A stretch of 64,000 nucleotides of DNA, taken from the NCBI RefSeq assembly GCF_040812015.1, contig NZ_JBFNXJ010000003.1:62001-126000 (forward strand), read 5' to 3'. Position 1 is the first letter of the stretch. Each line of letters starts with the position of its first letter. Positions 7,459-16,087 of this stretch are shown piece after piece. Both the position numbers and the translations under genes were made by a program. Below the pieces are notes generated by a model. The model was not told the DNA's origin and made no database searches. It saw nothing but the letters and a program-made list of their open reading frames with translations. Source of the stretch: Chitinivorax sp. PXF-14. Its GTDB lineage: Bacteria; Pseudomonadota; Gammaproteobacteria; Burkholderiales; SCOH01.

Positions 7459-8003
7459 GATGACTCCTTGGGGGTGGTGGGTATGGTCGCGGCATGCCCG
7501 TGGACACGCCGCAGATAAGTCGCCTCGGCTTGGACCATCCTGCTGGCGCACTCCAGGGCGAGTCGAGCGATGCTGTGGGTCAGGCTGATCTGCATGTTCA
7601 GCGCGATGCGCTGTAGCTCAATCGCATACAGGTCGTCGATCAGCGAGGCCGGTGTCGTGGGGCGATCGAGCAAGGACTCCCACAAGGCGACGCCCATGGC
7701 CGAGCGGTCGAGGTTGCGCCAGCGCAGAAAGGTTGTCCCTGCGCCAGTCGTCTGCTGGGCCAGTTGCACATCGAGCAGATTGAAGGGATAGGCCCGCGCC
7801 TGTGGCAACACCTGCCGTTGTGCCAGGGTGATCAGCTCGTCGCGCAATGCCATGCACTGGCTGGCCCAGGTCTCCAGACTCCCCTTACCTTTAAAGGGCT
7901 GTAAAAGGCCTTTTAGGTAGCCTGCGTGTTCCAGCCGCTGGAAGTCCGCGTGTGCCAGTGGAGTGAAGCGCGATGAACGGCTGGAAGAAGTCGCTGCCAT
8001 CAT
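7455..8003 (-). CDS. DUF3158 family protein
   Basis: The 182-residue product resembles, from memory, the DUF3158 family that accompanies the TIGR03761 gene and ssb in this ICE class. It is mostly helical (LETWASQCMALRDELITLA, FLRWRNLDRSAMGVALWESL) without membrane segments or catalytic motifs. It overlaps the upstream TIGR03761 stop and the downstream ssb start by four bases each (ATGA), so the three genes form a tightly coupled unit. A role in ICE replication or maintenance is inferred only from position. The coding sequence includes an unusual AT-rich hairpin at 7886-7919. Confidence 0.8.
   Translation of the reverse strand: MMAATSSSRSSRFTPLAHADFQRLEHAGYLKGLLQPFKGKGSLETWASQCMALRDELITLAQRQVLPQARAYPFNLLDVQLAQQTTGAGTTFLRWRNLDRSAMGVALWESLLDRPTTPASLIDDLYAIELQRIALNMQISLTHSIARLALECASRMVQAEATYLRRVHGHAATIPTTPKESS
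7886..7919. repeat. AT-rich nested palindromes inside the DUF3158 gene
   Basis: CCTTTAAAGG (7888-7897) and AAAAGGCCTTTT (7903-7914) are perfect palindromes. Together with the outer arms TACCT/AGGTA they can form one long imperfect hairpin. The block contrasts with the high-GC coding sequence around it. It may be a replication or protein-binding site, or a coincidence of coding. Confidence 0.4.
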
Positions 8004-8767
8004 GCCTTGGCGCCTTCGTCTTCCGCCGCGACGTCGGCTGTGCCATCAGCGACCCCTGGCTCCGAGTCGTCAGGTGCCGGTGACTCGGGCCGGCTTCCCC
8101 GCCGTGCGATGGGTGGCGCAAAGCGCGAACGGCGCGTGCCTTCGAGCACGTCCTGCGGCAACTCGCCGAACTTCTCCAGCGCGGCTCGCGCCACGGCGTT
8201 CTTCGCCGCGAAGTCGTCGCGCGTCGCGCCGGAATAGCGGTACTGCTGCGCCAGGGAAAACAGGCTGCGCAGTGCATGCGCGCCGTCGTTGAGCCAGCGC
8301 TCCAGCGTGCTGCGGTCGATCAGCGCCGTGTGGTGCGCCAGGATCAGCTTGCGCGCCAGATCGTCGTAGTCGGCCAGCAGGTACACCGCCATAAAGCCTA
8401 GCTGCGCGTTGACGAACAGCGGCAGCTTCACTGGCTGCACGTTCATGTTCTCGCCCAGGGACAGCGCGGGCGGCACGTCGGACAGGGCTTGGTCCACCTG
8501 CTCGCGCAACGTCTGCAAGCGGGTCTTGGTATCGGCCAGCTTGTCCTCGATGCGCAGCATCCACCAGTCCGAATAGGGATCGTCCTGTTCGGCGCCGCGC
8601 TTCATCTTGTTCATCGTACTGATGAAGCCGTTGAGGCCGATGATGCCGGGACGTCCCTCGGCCGGCGCGCGGCCGTGCCAGATGCGCGAAGCGTGGTGGG
8701 TGTGCAGCGTCAGCGACATCGCGCTGCGCAGCGATCCGAGGTTCAGTTGCAGGGGTTCGTTGGCCAT
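8000..8767 (-). CDS. Integrating conjugative element protein, TIGR03761 (PFL_4669) family
   Basis: The 255-residue product begins MANEPLQLNLGSLRSAMSLTLH and contains ASRIWHGRAPAEGRPGIIGL, the characteristic block of this ICE-specific family. The N-terminal half includes a TxNKMKRGAEQDDPYSDWWML segment. The C-terminus is low-complexity and acidic. There is no signal peptide, so it is probably cytoplasmic. The family is confined to ICEs of this class and its biochemical role is not established. It lies between the inserted helicase gene and DUF3158, overlapping the latter by four bases. A palindrome at 8889-8905, about 120 bases upstream, may regulate it. Confidence 0.88.
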   Translation of the reverse strand: MANEPLQLNLGSLRSAMSLTLHTHHASRIWHGRAPAEGRPGIIGLNGFISTMNKMKRGAEQDDPYSDWWMLRIEDKLADTKTRLQTLREQVDQALSDVPPALSLGENMNVQPVKLPLFVNAQLGFMAVYLLADYDDLARKLILAHHTALIDRSTLERWLNDGAHALRSLFSLAQQYRYSGATRDDFAAKNAVARAALEKFGELPQDVLEGTRRSRFAPPIARRGSRPESPAPDDSEPGVADGTADVAAEDEGAKA

Positions 8768-8888
8768 GGAGACGACTCGTGGTGATTGAACGAGTCGCCA
8801 GCATCGGCATCGGCTGGAAGGCCGTCAGTCAACAAACCGCATCCAACGGTCGCCAGGTTCACACGAGGCGGAAGGCTGTATGTGCTGG

Positions 8889-8905
8889 CTATCCCCTGGG
8901 GATAG
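8889..8905. promoter_or_regulatory. 17-bp palindrome CTATCCCC-T-GGGGATAG, site 2
   Basis: A perfect dyad in the 231-base gap between the helicase gene and the TIGR03761 gene. It is the same motif as sites at 7003 and 12705. Nothing else is evident in this gap. Confidence 0.55.
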
Positions 8906-8998
8906 GCAGGTGGAAATCAAAGTCGGAAGGGACAAGACCGGAAACAGCCCGTCGTTGTCCGCCGATGGCTTGGCCGCCGGCAAAACCGATGCGGTCTG

Positions 8999-11900
8999 CT
9001 ACACCTCTGGGATCGATTCCTGATCGTCCGCGAGCGCAAACGCTGCATCCTGTACCGTACGCCGATCCCGCACAGCCTTAACGCTTCTTTCTGGAAGCCC
9101 ATCCAGCAGTTCGCGGAAGTAGTCCAGGCCGCCCCACTGGCTGGCATCGCCGATCACGTACAACCGACATTGCGCCCGGGTGACCGCCACGTTGAGCAGG
9201 TTCGGCTTGCTCGCCGCCCAGCCGCGGGCGCCCGAGCCGGCTTGGCCTGGGGCCGTACCCAGCACCAGAAAGACGATGTGCGCTTCCTTGCCCTGGAAGG
9301 TGTGGACGGTGCCACATTCGATGCCGCCGAATCGGCGGCGAATGCGTTCGCCGCACGCCTGGGCGACCTTGCGGAAGGGCGAGATCACGTAGACCTTGGT
9401 CTTCCCGCTTCTCTCGCTCTGCAATTGCGCCAAGCAGTCGAGCAGACAGGCGATTTCGTCCTCCGATACGGGGTGATTCACGCGGTCTGAGCGCACGTCG
9501 AACCATGCGCTTTCGCCCAGGCTGCAGGAGAAGTCCCAGGGTGTAGGTTGGCCTGATTCGTCGACACGACCCTGCACCATCTGGCCGGCGTAGGCGATGC
9601 GGTTGGCCACCGAGAACATCGGGTCATCGCAGCGGCGGTGGGTGCGCAACGGCATGCCGGTCCACAGACGTTCGGGCGCGTCATTTGGGGACGAGCTGCG
9701 GGTCTTCTCAACCCAGGAGCCGAAAGGCGTGATGCGATCCGCCAACGTCTGCACGGATTCGTCGATGGGCGACCAATGCGTTGCCACGTCGTGGCGGTGT
9801 CGCAACTCCTCGGCCAGACTCCTCGGAACGGTGAAAACCGGTTCTATCTGCAGGGGATCACCCACGATGACCGCGCGCCGGCTGCGCCAGATCGCACCCG
9901 CCGCCGACTGCGGCGTGGCCTGACCCGCCTCATCGATCAGCAGCCAGCCCAGGCTGTTCTGCCCCATGCCGACGAACAGCCGATCAAACGAAGCGAGGGT
10001 CGTGGAAACGACCGGTACAACGAAGAAGAAGGCGTCCCACAGCAGCGGACGGTGCTCGGGAGACAGCTTGTCGCGCGAACCCCCGGTGAGCATGCCATTC
10101 ACCGCTCGCAGGTTGGCGATGAACTTGCCGGCGTTGGCCAACACGGTAAGGCGGTGCAGATCCACCGCCTGTAGGAAGAGCTTGGCGCGCAGTTCATCCA
10201 GCTTGGGGCCGACAGCGACGCTGGCGCGGTGACGTGTATCGGCAGGCAAGGCCCAGAACTGTGTGTCGGGGAAGTGCTTGGCGCCCGTTGCGTAGCCAGC
10301 TTGCAGCGCTCGCAGATGGGTTTCCAGTTCGCGCTCCAGCGCGACCCGCGCGGAGGAAACGGTTTTCTGCCGCTCTCGTCGCTGACCCAATTGGGCTTCG
10401 GTTACCGCTACTTCCTTGGACATTTCCGCGAGGGCGGCCGAAGCGTCAGCCAAAGCTTGCGTGGGCGCTTCCAACGACTGCCGCAGGTCTGCCATCCGGC
10501 GGGTCTCGCGGCCAAACAGGCTCATCAAGCGGTCCCATAGGTTGCGCGGCGTGCCGGCACGCAGTTGCTCCAGCACGACCCGATTACCTTCGACGACAGT
10601 GCGCTGGGTAGCCACGGCTTCGCGATGCTGTGCAAGGGCCAGCTCGCGGGCTTGGATGTCCTGGCCAAGTGCCTGCTCTTCGACCAAAAGGCCGTTCAAC
10701 CGGCTTCGCTCGTCGTCGATGTGCAGGGCAGCCTTCTCAGCCCGCTCCAGCACCTTGCGACAGCTCTCGAACTCCGCCTGCAGCGCCAGGAAGGCCTGCT
10801 TGGCCTTCTGCCACTCACCCACGCATTGCCGACGCTTGTCCGGGACATCTGCCGCTTCGAGGATCTGCCTCATTGATGGCGATCGATCATCCCCAGGGGA
10901 TGGCTCATCGCTATCTTCGTTTGCCAGGTCAGCGCCGGTGTTTTGTTCGTCCTCCTGCACCTGCGCATCCTCGGCTTTGCGAGGCGGTACATATTCGTCG
11001 CGAAAGAAGCCTTGCGCGAACGAGCGCCGGTTGCCGGCGTTGCCCAGGGCTGCGGCGACCGCCCCCCAGGTTTCGATGGGCTCCTTGTTCTCGTCCAGAA
11101 CCTTTTGCGCCCGGAAGACTTCGCGCATGACATCCGCAAAGTAATCCGCCGAACTGAATTCGTCCGCGACCTTCTTGCGTGCGGGCAACTCCTGAGTGAT
11201 GTTCTTGACCGCGTTGTTGTTCGTGCTGGCCACCACGATCGAGGTACCGGCAACCACATCGGCTTTGAGCGGAAAGAAACCCTTGCCCGCAACGGTCATC
11301 TTGTCCTCGAACATGGCAACCGGGCGATCCAGCGCAGCGATCCGCCGCGCTCGCTCGGTGACGATCTCGGCGATGATGTCGCACAGAAGCGTGGTCTTGC
11401 CGGTCCCAGGGGGGCCATTGACGCCAATCAGTCCCTCAGCTTTGCCAAGCGAGCTCATCACCTGCGAGACCGCGGCCTGCTGCGCAAGGACGAGCGGGTG
11501 TTTGGGGGAAGCCGGCCATCGCGCGCTGGGCAAGCGCTTCGCACTGACCAGCCCGGCCATGGCGCCGTTGTCGGTGAGGATGTCGACACGCTGCTGCTCT
11601 TGTAACGCTGGCCCGAGATAAGCCCCCAACGCTTTGCCAAAGGGCCGTTTCCTTTCTGCCTGGGCGATCAATCGGTCAAGATCATCCAAGTAGAACGAGT
11701 TCAGAAAATCGGTTGCGGCCTGCAGGCTGTCATCCAGGTAGCGTCGCTTGACTCGGCTGGTCCGCACGACGACACGCCAATCCAGACTCGGATCGTTCGC
11801 CGCTTCGCCGAGCAGGCTGCGCACGATGTGCAGTTCTTCATCGAGATCTTCCCAAGCCAGGATGGCCTCGGCCGAAGCGGGACCCGCAGCATTGGCGCCG

Positions 11901-12415
11901 CCAACTTTCTGCTCCTGCTTCTCCGGGAGTTGGTGGCGGCGCTGAGCGAATTCCTCTTTCGCCCGCTCTAGACGAGCGTTGATGTTGTCCAGTGCTTTTG
12001 TTTCCCGCACTGCCGCCACACCGTGCGCGAAGCTGGCGGGCAGGTAGCTGTCGGGTTTGGGGCGCCCCAGTTCATCCACTACGAAAGCGGCCAGCCAACC
12101 GTTGCCAGTTACACGCTGGCGCTCTCGCTCGCTCAGGTCGCGGTCCGGGAAGAGACCCTGGAGCAACAATCGAGACAGGTCTTCCGTGTCGGCCACGCCC
12201 AGATAGACGACGTGCACGTAGCCGAACTTGTCCGTGGGCGAGAAGTCCGCATGCCGCCAAGGCAGGGTATTGCTGCGGGAATAACGGCGCCGCAGCGTGG
12301 CGATTTTCGTTTGGTCGTTGGCATCCCGGGCGGAAGGAGCAGCCGGGATATTGAAGATTTCAAGGTCGCGCCAGAAGCGCAGGACGCGTAAGGGTTCGTT
12401 GCTCGTGGAACTCAA
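8999..12415 (-). CDS. Large superfamily 1 (Upf1/Dna2-like) helicase, probable cargo
   Basis: The 1138-residue product starts at a TTG at 12415 with GGTGAGG seven bases upstream. Walker A is GVNGPPGTGKTTLL (Lys near 340). Walker B/motif II is LLIDEAGQATPQSA (about 826), followed by GDPLQIEPV. The C-terminal motifs are VYVISPFRKVAQ, TVHTFQGKEAHIV and LNVAVTRAQCRLYVIGD. Between the two RecA lobes lies a long coiled coil (roughly 530-690). The N-terminal 300 residues are not recognised. Homologous core modules usually run straight from STY4528 to TIGR03761, so this gene looks inserted. Single large SF1 helicases in such positions are often defence genes, which is inference here. Confidence 0.9.
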   Translation of the reverse strand: MSSTSNEPLRVLRFWRDLEIFNIPAAPSARDANDQTKIATLRRRYSRSNTLPWRHADFSPTDKFGYVHVVYLGVADTEDLSRLLLQGLFPDRDLSERERQRVTGNGWLAAFVVDELGRPKPDSYLPASFAHGVAAVRETKALDNINARLERAKEEFAQRRHQLPEKQEQKVGGANAAGPASAEAILAWEDLDEELHIVRSLLGEAANDPSLDWRVVVRTSRVKRRYLDDSLQAATDFLNSFYLDDLDRLIAQAERKRPFGKALGAYLGPALQEQQRVDILTDNGAMAGLVSAKRLPSARWPASPKHPLVLAQQAAVSQVMSSLGKAEGLIGVNGPPGTGKTTLLCDIIAEIVTERARRIAALDRPVAMFEDKMTVAGKGFFPLKADVVAGTSIVVASTNNNAVKNITQELPARKKVADEFSSADYFADVMREVFRAQKVLDENKEPIETWGAVAAALGNAGNRRSFAQGFFRDEYVPPRKAEDAQVQEDEQNTGADLANEDSDEPSPGDDRSPSMRQILEAADVPDKRRQCVGEWQKAKQAFLALQAEFESCRKVLERAEKAALHIDDERSRLNGLLVEEQALGQDIQARELALAQHREAVATQRTVVEGNRVVLEQLRAGTPRNLWDRLMSLFGRETRRMADLRQSLEAPTQALADASAALAEMSKEVAVTEAQLGQRRERQKTVSSARVALERELETHLRALQAGYATGAKHFPDTQFWALPADTRHRASVAVGPKLDELRAKLFLQAVDLHRLTVLANAGKFIANLRAVNGMLTGGSRDKLSPEHRPLLWDAFFFVVPVVSTTLASFDRLFVGMGQNSLGWLLIDEAGQATPQSAAGAIWRSRRAVIVGDPLQIEPVFTVPRSLAEELRHRHDVATHWSPIDESVQTLADRITPFGSWVEKTRSSSPNDAPERLWTGMPLRTHRRCDDPMFSVANRIAYAGQMVQGRVDESGQPTPWDFSCSLGESAWFDVRSDRVNHPVSEDEIACLLDCLAQLQSERSGKTKVYVISPFRKVAQACGERIRRRFGGIECGTVHTFQGKEAHIVFLVLGTAPGQAGSGARGWAASKPNLLNVAVTRAQCRLYVIGDASQWGGLDYFRELLDGLPERSVKAVRDRRTVQDAAFALADDQESIPEV
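10888..10902. promoter_or_regulatory. Shortened palindrome CATCCCC-A-GGGGATG
   Basis: A 15-bp dyad inside the helicase coding sequence that matches the core of the 17-bp sites but differs at the outer bases. It may be a weak member of the same site family or chance. Confidence 0.3.
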
Positions 12416-12628
12416 GTTCGGACCTCACCTTTCTATTCGGCGCGTCCTCCCCCTGTGATGTCCGAGCACTGGCCGATAGCGATCAATTCTGTCTATGAAA
12501 AGCATCAAAACGTCATCATAGCCGTCCATGGACAAAGGGACCATTCGGCTTGGTGGGATGGAACGGGAAGGTTGCGCTTTGCCCGGCCCAGTGTGAGTGA
12601 CTCATCCAGGCAGGAAAGCGACTCCCCG
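12416..12628 (-). other. Intergenic region upstream of the helicase
   Basis: No gene is visible. The middle (about 12480-12530) is AT-richer than its surroundings and could hold a promoter for the inserted helicase gene. No clear -35/-10 pair can be assigned. Confidence 0.35.
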
Positions 12629-13810
12629 CTACCGCAACTGCAGCTTGTCCCGCAGCTTGGCGATGTGCTGCAGGGCAACCTCGCGGGTGGAGGGGGCGGA
12701 AGCGCTATCCCCTGGGGATAGCGGCGATGGGGGCGCATTCTCTTGGACAGCGTGACCTGCCCAGGCCTTGAACTCCCCCCGAATCGCCTTCTGGATGATG
12801 CCGAACAGGTAGCCGGCCGGGCTGCGCACCGTGCTGCTGCGGCACCGTGCCGCCCACTCGTCGAGCACCGCCTGCCGCTGGGTTTCCTCCACCTGCTGTA
12901 GAGCGATCATCGCACCGGCCTGCTGCTCTTCCTTCAAGCGCAGGAATCGCTCGGGAAGTCGCAGGCTCTGTAGCGCCTTCGCGCGCGGTACTGTACGTAC
13001 TTCATCAATACGATCCTTACGTACTGTACGGTCCTCCTTCGGATTCCGAAGAGAGCCTTCCGGCGCGGGTTTCGGCCCCACTTCGGATTCCGAAGACGGG
13101 CGTTCGTCGTTCCGAAGAGGGGTTTCCTGCCCTTCTTCGGATTCGAGGCCGACATCCCCTTGTGGATAACTTGGCGCCGTCCATCCATGCCGGGCCATGT
13201 GCTGGGTCAACACCTGCAAGCGTGTCGGCAGCGTGCGGCCACTGAGCAGCGGGTCTTCGGCGATCTCCTTCAATGTGTGCATGCCGACGATCTGCACCGC
13301 TTTGGCGGCATGGGTGAGGGCTTGGCTCACCAGACCCAGATAGTCAGGGTCGAGCTGCATCGCCTCAAAGGGCGTCAGCGGCTCGTCGTGCAGGACATAG
13401 AGGTTGCCCAGAATGCGGCCTGTCTTCGGGTCGCGGCGGCGGCGCACCAGGCTGAGCCAGCGTGTCAGGCGCAGCAGCGTCAAGGCGCGCGCGACGGTCT
13501 CGTGCGACGCCTGCGACCCACACGGTATGGAGGCCAGGTAGGGTCGAAGCTGGTCATAGGTCGGGAAGGCCGTCACACCGTCGTCGTTGAGCTGGAGACG
13601 AAAGACCTGCCAGGCGTTGCGCTCCAGCGGCGTCAGGCGCCGGTCGAGAAACAGCGCGCGAGGCACGCTTTCATGGCGATTGCCGCTGTACAGGAAGCCA
13701 TCGCCGGCTGGCGCCGGGCCTTGCTCCTGCGCCAGGTTCTGCAGCGCATCGTCGAATAGCGCCGACAGCGCCATGGGACCATCGCGCCGTGGTGCGCCGC
13801 CCGTCGCCAT
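12629..13810 (-). CDS. Pathogenicity-island replication protein, STY4528 family
   Basis: The 393-residue product has the N-terminal block PRALFLDRRLTPLERNAWQVFRLQL. A winged-helix-like region follows (LRPYLASIPCGSQASHETVARALTLLRLTRWLSLV) and then a variable linker rich in charged residues (about 220-290). The C-terminal tail ends in a basic KLRDKLQLR. STY4528 proteins are found in SPI-7 and related ICEs and are thought to act in replication of the excised element. It is preceded by DUF2857 with three bases between. The 17-bp palindrome at 12705-12721 lies within its 3' coding part. Confidence 0.88.
   Translation of the reverse strand: MATGGAPRRDGPMALSALFDDALQNLAQEQGPAPAGDGFLYSGNRHESVPRALFLDRRLTPLERNAWQVFRLQLNDDGVTAFPTYDQLRPYLASIPCGSQASHETVARALTLLRLTRWLSLVRRRRDPKTGRILGNLYVLHDEPLTPFEAMQLDPDYLGLVSQALTHAAKAVQIVGMHTLKEIAEDPLLSGRTLPTRLQVLTQHMARHGWTAPSYPQGDVGLESEEGQETPLRNDERPSSESEVGPKPAPEGSLRNPKEDRTVRKDRIDEVRTVPRAKALQSLRLPERFLRLKEEQQAGAMIALQQVEETQRQAVLDEWAARCRSSTVRSPAGYLFGIIQKAIRGEFKAWAGHAVQENAPPSPLSPGDSASAPSTREVALQHIAKLRDKLQLR
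12705..12721. promoter_or_regulatory. 17-bp palindrome CTATCCCC-T-GGGGATAG, site 3
   Basis: A perfect dyad that extends by two more base pairs on each side (12703-12723). It is embedded in the last part of the STY4528 coding sequence. A site inside a coding region favours a binding-site role over a simple promoter operator. Confidence 0.55.
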
Positions 13811-13813
13811 GGC

Positions 13814-14374
13814 CTACACCAGTCCCTGGTCGATCCAGTTCCGTATCGCCGCCCAGACCACCGACATCGGGAGCGCCAGGGTCTCGGCGAGGTCCATGGC
13901 CTGGCCCAGCATGGCCAGCTCGTCGTCCAGCGGGATGTGGCGCTCGGCGACGCCGGCCTTCCAGTGCCTCCAGAGAGCGGCTTCCTGCGCCTCGTCCAGC
14001 ACCGGGTGCCGACCCTTGCGCTTGGGCAGCCCGAGGATGTCGCGCCGCAGGGCGACCTCCTGATGCGTGAGACCGTGGAAACGGCTCACCATCTCTGTGC
14101 TTGCACCCAGACGTAGCATGCGGTCCACCGTGGCGATTTCCTGTTCCACGTCCTGCACTTGGTTCAACAGCCGCTTGAGCACTTCGCGGTTGACCGAGAC
14201 CGAGCACCACGACACCGTGGCGTTGACCAGTACGCTGACCAGGGCTGGATGTTTCAGCGCATCCAGCTCCTCTTCGCCAAAACCCATCGCCTTGCAGCGT
14301 CGCAGTTGGCCATTGCGCAGATCGTGCAGCGCCTGGGCGATAACGGCTTGGTTGAGCGGATGGGGTGACGACAT
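13814..14374 (-). CDS. DUF2857 family protein
   Basis: The 186-residue product contains MSSPHPLNQAVIAQALHDLR and FHGLTHQEVALRRDILGLPKRKGRHP, a segment that looks like a helix-turn-helix with a basic recognition helix. A leucine-rich helix precedes it (LKRLLNQVQDVEQEIATVDRMLRL). From memory this matches DUF2857, regularly found between parB and STY4528 in ICEs of this class. There is no signal peptide or membrane segment. A DNA-binding accessory role in replication or partition is plausible from fold and position only. It starts 15 bases after the parB stop. Confidence 0.85.
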   Translation of the reverse strand: MSSPHPLNQAVIAQALHDLRNGQLRRCKAMGFGEEELDALKHPALVSVLVNATVSWCSVSVNREVLKRLLNQVQDVEQEIATVDRMLRLGASTEMVSRFHGLTHQEVALRRDILGLPKRKGRHPVLDEAQEAALWRHWKAGVAERHIPLDDELAMLGQAMDLAETLALPMSVVWAAIRNWIDQGLV

Positions 14375-14389
14375 ACTGGTCTCCCTCGC

Positions 14390-16087
14390 TCAGGAATCGC
14401 GGCCTGGATCAGCGGGGACCGCACCGCTTTCCAAGTCCATCAGCCGGCGCGCCAGACGCAGCAGCCGGAACAGCTTCACCAGGCTGGCGTCGCTCAGGCG
14501 GATGGACGCTCCGCCGCTGCCGTGCAGCAGCGGCGCCAGGTCGTCGGCCAATCGCGCGCGATCCAGCGCGGTCGCGGGTACCGACGCCGCGCTCAGCGCA
14601 TGTAGCAGCGTCAGCACGGCACGAGCGAAGGCCGGCAAGGCCTTCGCCTGTGAAACGGACGGAGCCGCGCAAATGAAACCGATGCCATCCTCACCAGGCT
14701 CGATGTGCCTCGCTACCGCTGCCTCCTCGGCAACCTCGCGGGCAAACTGCGCGATATGCACCCGGAGCCGGTCCGGTACATCCAGCCCGGGCTCGATGTA
14801 CCAGACATCCGAAATCGGGTAGAGCCCATCGACCTGCACGGGGATTGCGCGCAATGCATTGGCCTCGAAGTCGGGTAGTTTGTCGCCCAACTGGTCAGCC
14901 ACCAGGCGCTGGATGGATTGCAGGCGTTCGGTGGTCGTTGCAGGAGACACGATGTGCCCTTGCAGACGCTCCGTGTCGCTGTCGGCCGCTACTGGCGCAG
15001 CGCCTGCTTCCTCGATCTTCCCGTCGCCAGCCGCGGGAGCCGTGACGGTCTGTGTCGAGGGCATCTCGGCAGCGGGTTCTGCCGGTGCGCCGGCCCCCTG
15101 TGCGGTAGTCGCCGCTGCGGATGGCGGTGCGGGACGTGGCGCCACAGGCACCGTGGGTGCGGTCGGGATCGCCGGCAACGGCTCGCTGGTCAACACCCGC
15201 TGCCGGCTCTCGCTGTCGTCGATCTCCAGGCTCAGCGTGTCATAGTCCGCGTCCAGCAGCTCGGCCATCTGGCCCACCAGTTCGTCCTGTACCCGCTGGA
15301 GCGAGAAGGCATCCGGCTGCGTGTCGAACTGCGACAACACATCCTGGAACAGCGAAGCGAAGTCCGCAGCGAGCCGGCGGCCCAGCGCTTTCCGTTCCCA
15401 GATGCGCTCGCACGCCCTGCGCAGCACCGCGAGCCGTTCCACCTGATGCCGGCCCAGCCCGCCGTACAGCACCGTCGGTATCGCCGGCAGCAGGTGGCGC
15501 ACCGCGTCCTGCATGCGGCTGATGTGCGACTGCTGCACCGGGTAGCCGTCGGCCGTCAGGCGCCGCGCCAGTTCGGACTGCGACAGCACCTCTCCCCCAT
15601 TTTCCTGCTCGTACAGGGCGCGTGCCTTCTCGACGCCCAATGCCCGCTCGATGAAGGTGAGTCCACCGCGCAGTTCGTTCTCGGCCAGGTGGCCGGTGAG
15701 CGCCACGATCTCGCCGCGTTGCGGCCAAGGTCGGAACAGGCAGGCGATCCGGAAGAAGCGTTCCTCCTTCGTCTCGCTCCACAGCTCCCGCAGGATCGCC
15801 AAGCGCGTGTTGCCACCGTTGCGGATGATGTAGTGGGCCTCTCCGGGCCGCCGCGTGACCGCGGGCGACGCGTCCAGCCCGCGTTCGCGGATCGACGCCT
15901 TGATTTCCTCGTAGGCCGGGTTGCGGGTCACGCGCGGGTCGTGGTCGTAGGGGCGTAACTGGTCCAGCGTCACCACCATCGGTGTGTCGGCGATGGGGTC
16001 GCTCAAGGCCGCGGCCGTCGGGCCGCTGCGCTCGAAGCCGGTTTCCATCAGCTTGGTGGCCATGTCCCGCGGGGTCAGCTCAGCCAT
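14390..16087 (-). CDS. parB: ParB family partition protein, PFGI-1 ICE class (TIGR03764)
   Basis: I start the protein at the ATG at 16087 (MAELTPRDMATKL), which overlaps the upstream HicA-like stop by eight bases. The longer open frame to 16138 runs into that gene. The 565 residues include a ParB/Srx-type domain (TLDQLRPYDHDPRVTRNPAYEEIKASI in pieces, then RNGGNTRLAILREL). A ParB helix-turn-helix follows (LSQSELARRLTADGYPVQQSHISRM). Then come an alanine/proline-rich linker and a C-terminal domain typical of the ICE subclass. It should bind centromere-like sites and cooperate with ParA to stabilise the ICE. The 17-bp palindromes nearby are candidate sites. Confidence 0.92.
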   Translation of the reverse strand: MAELTPRDMATKLMETGFERSGPTAAALSDPIADTPMVVTLDQLRPYDHDPRVTRNPAYEEIKASIRERGLDASPAVTRRPGEAHYIIRNGGNTRLAILRELWSETKEERFFRIACLFRPWPQRGEIVALTGHLAENELRGGLTFIERALGVEKARALYEQENGGEVLSQSELARRLTADGYPVQQSHISRMQDAVRHLLPAIPTVLYGGLGRHQVERLAVLRRACERIWERKALGRRLAADFASLFQDVLSQFDTQPDAFSLQRVQDELVGQMAELLDADYDTLSLEIDDSESRQRVLTSEPLPAIPTAPTVPVAPRPAPPSAAATTAQGAGAPAEPAAEMPSTQTVTAPAAGDGKIEEAGAAPVAADSDTERLQGHIVSPATTTERLQSIQRLVADQLGDKLPDFEANALRAIPVQVDGLYPISDVWYIEPGLDVPDRLRVHIAQFAREVAEEAAVARHIEPGEDGIGFICAAPSVSQAKALPAFARAVLTLLHALSAASVPATALDRARLADDLAPLLHGSGGASIRLSDASLVKLFRLLRLARRLMDLESGAVPADPGRDS

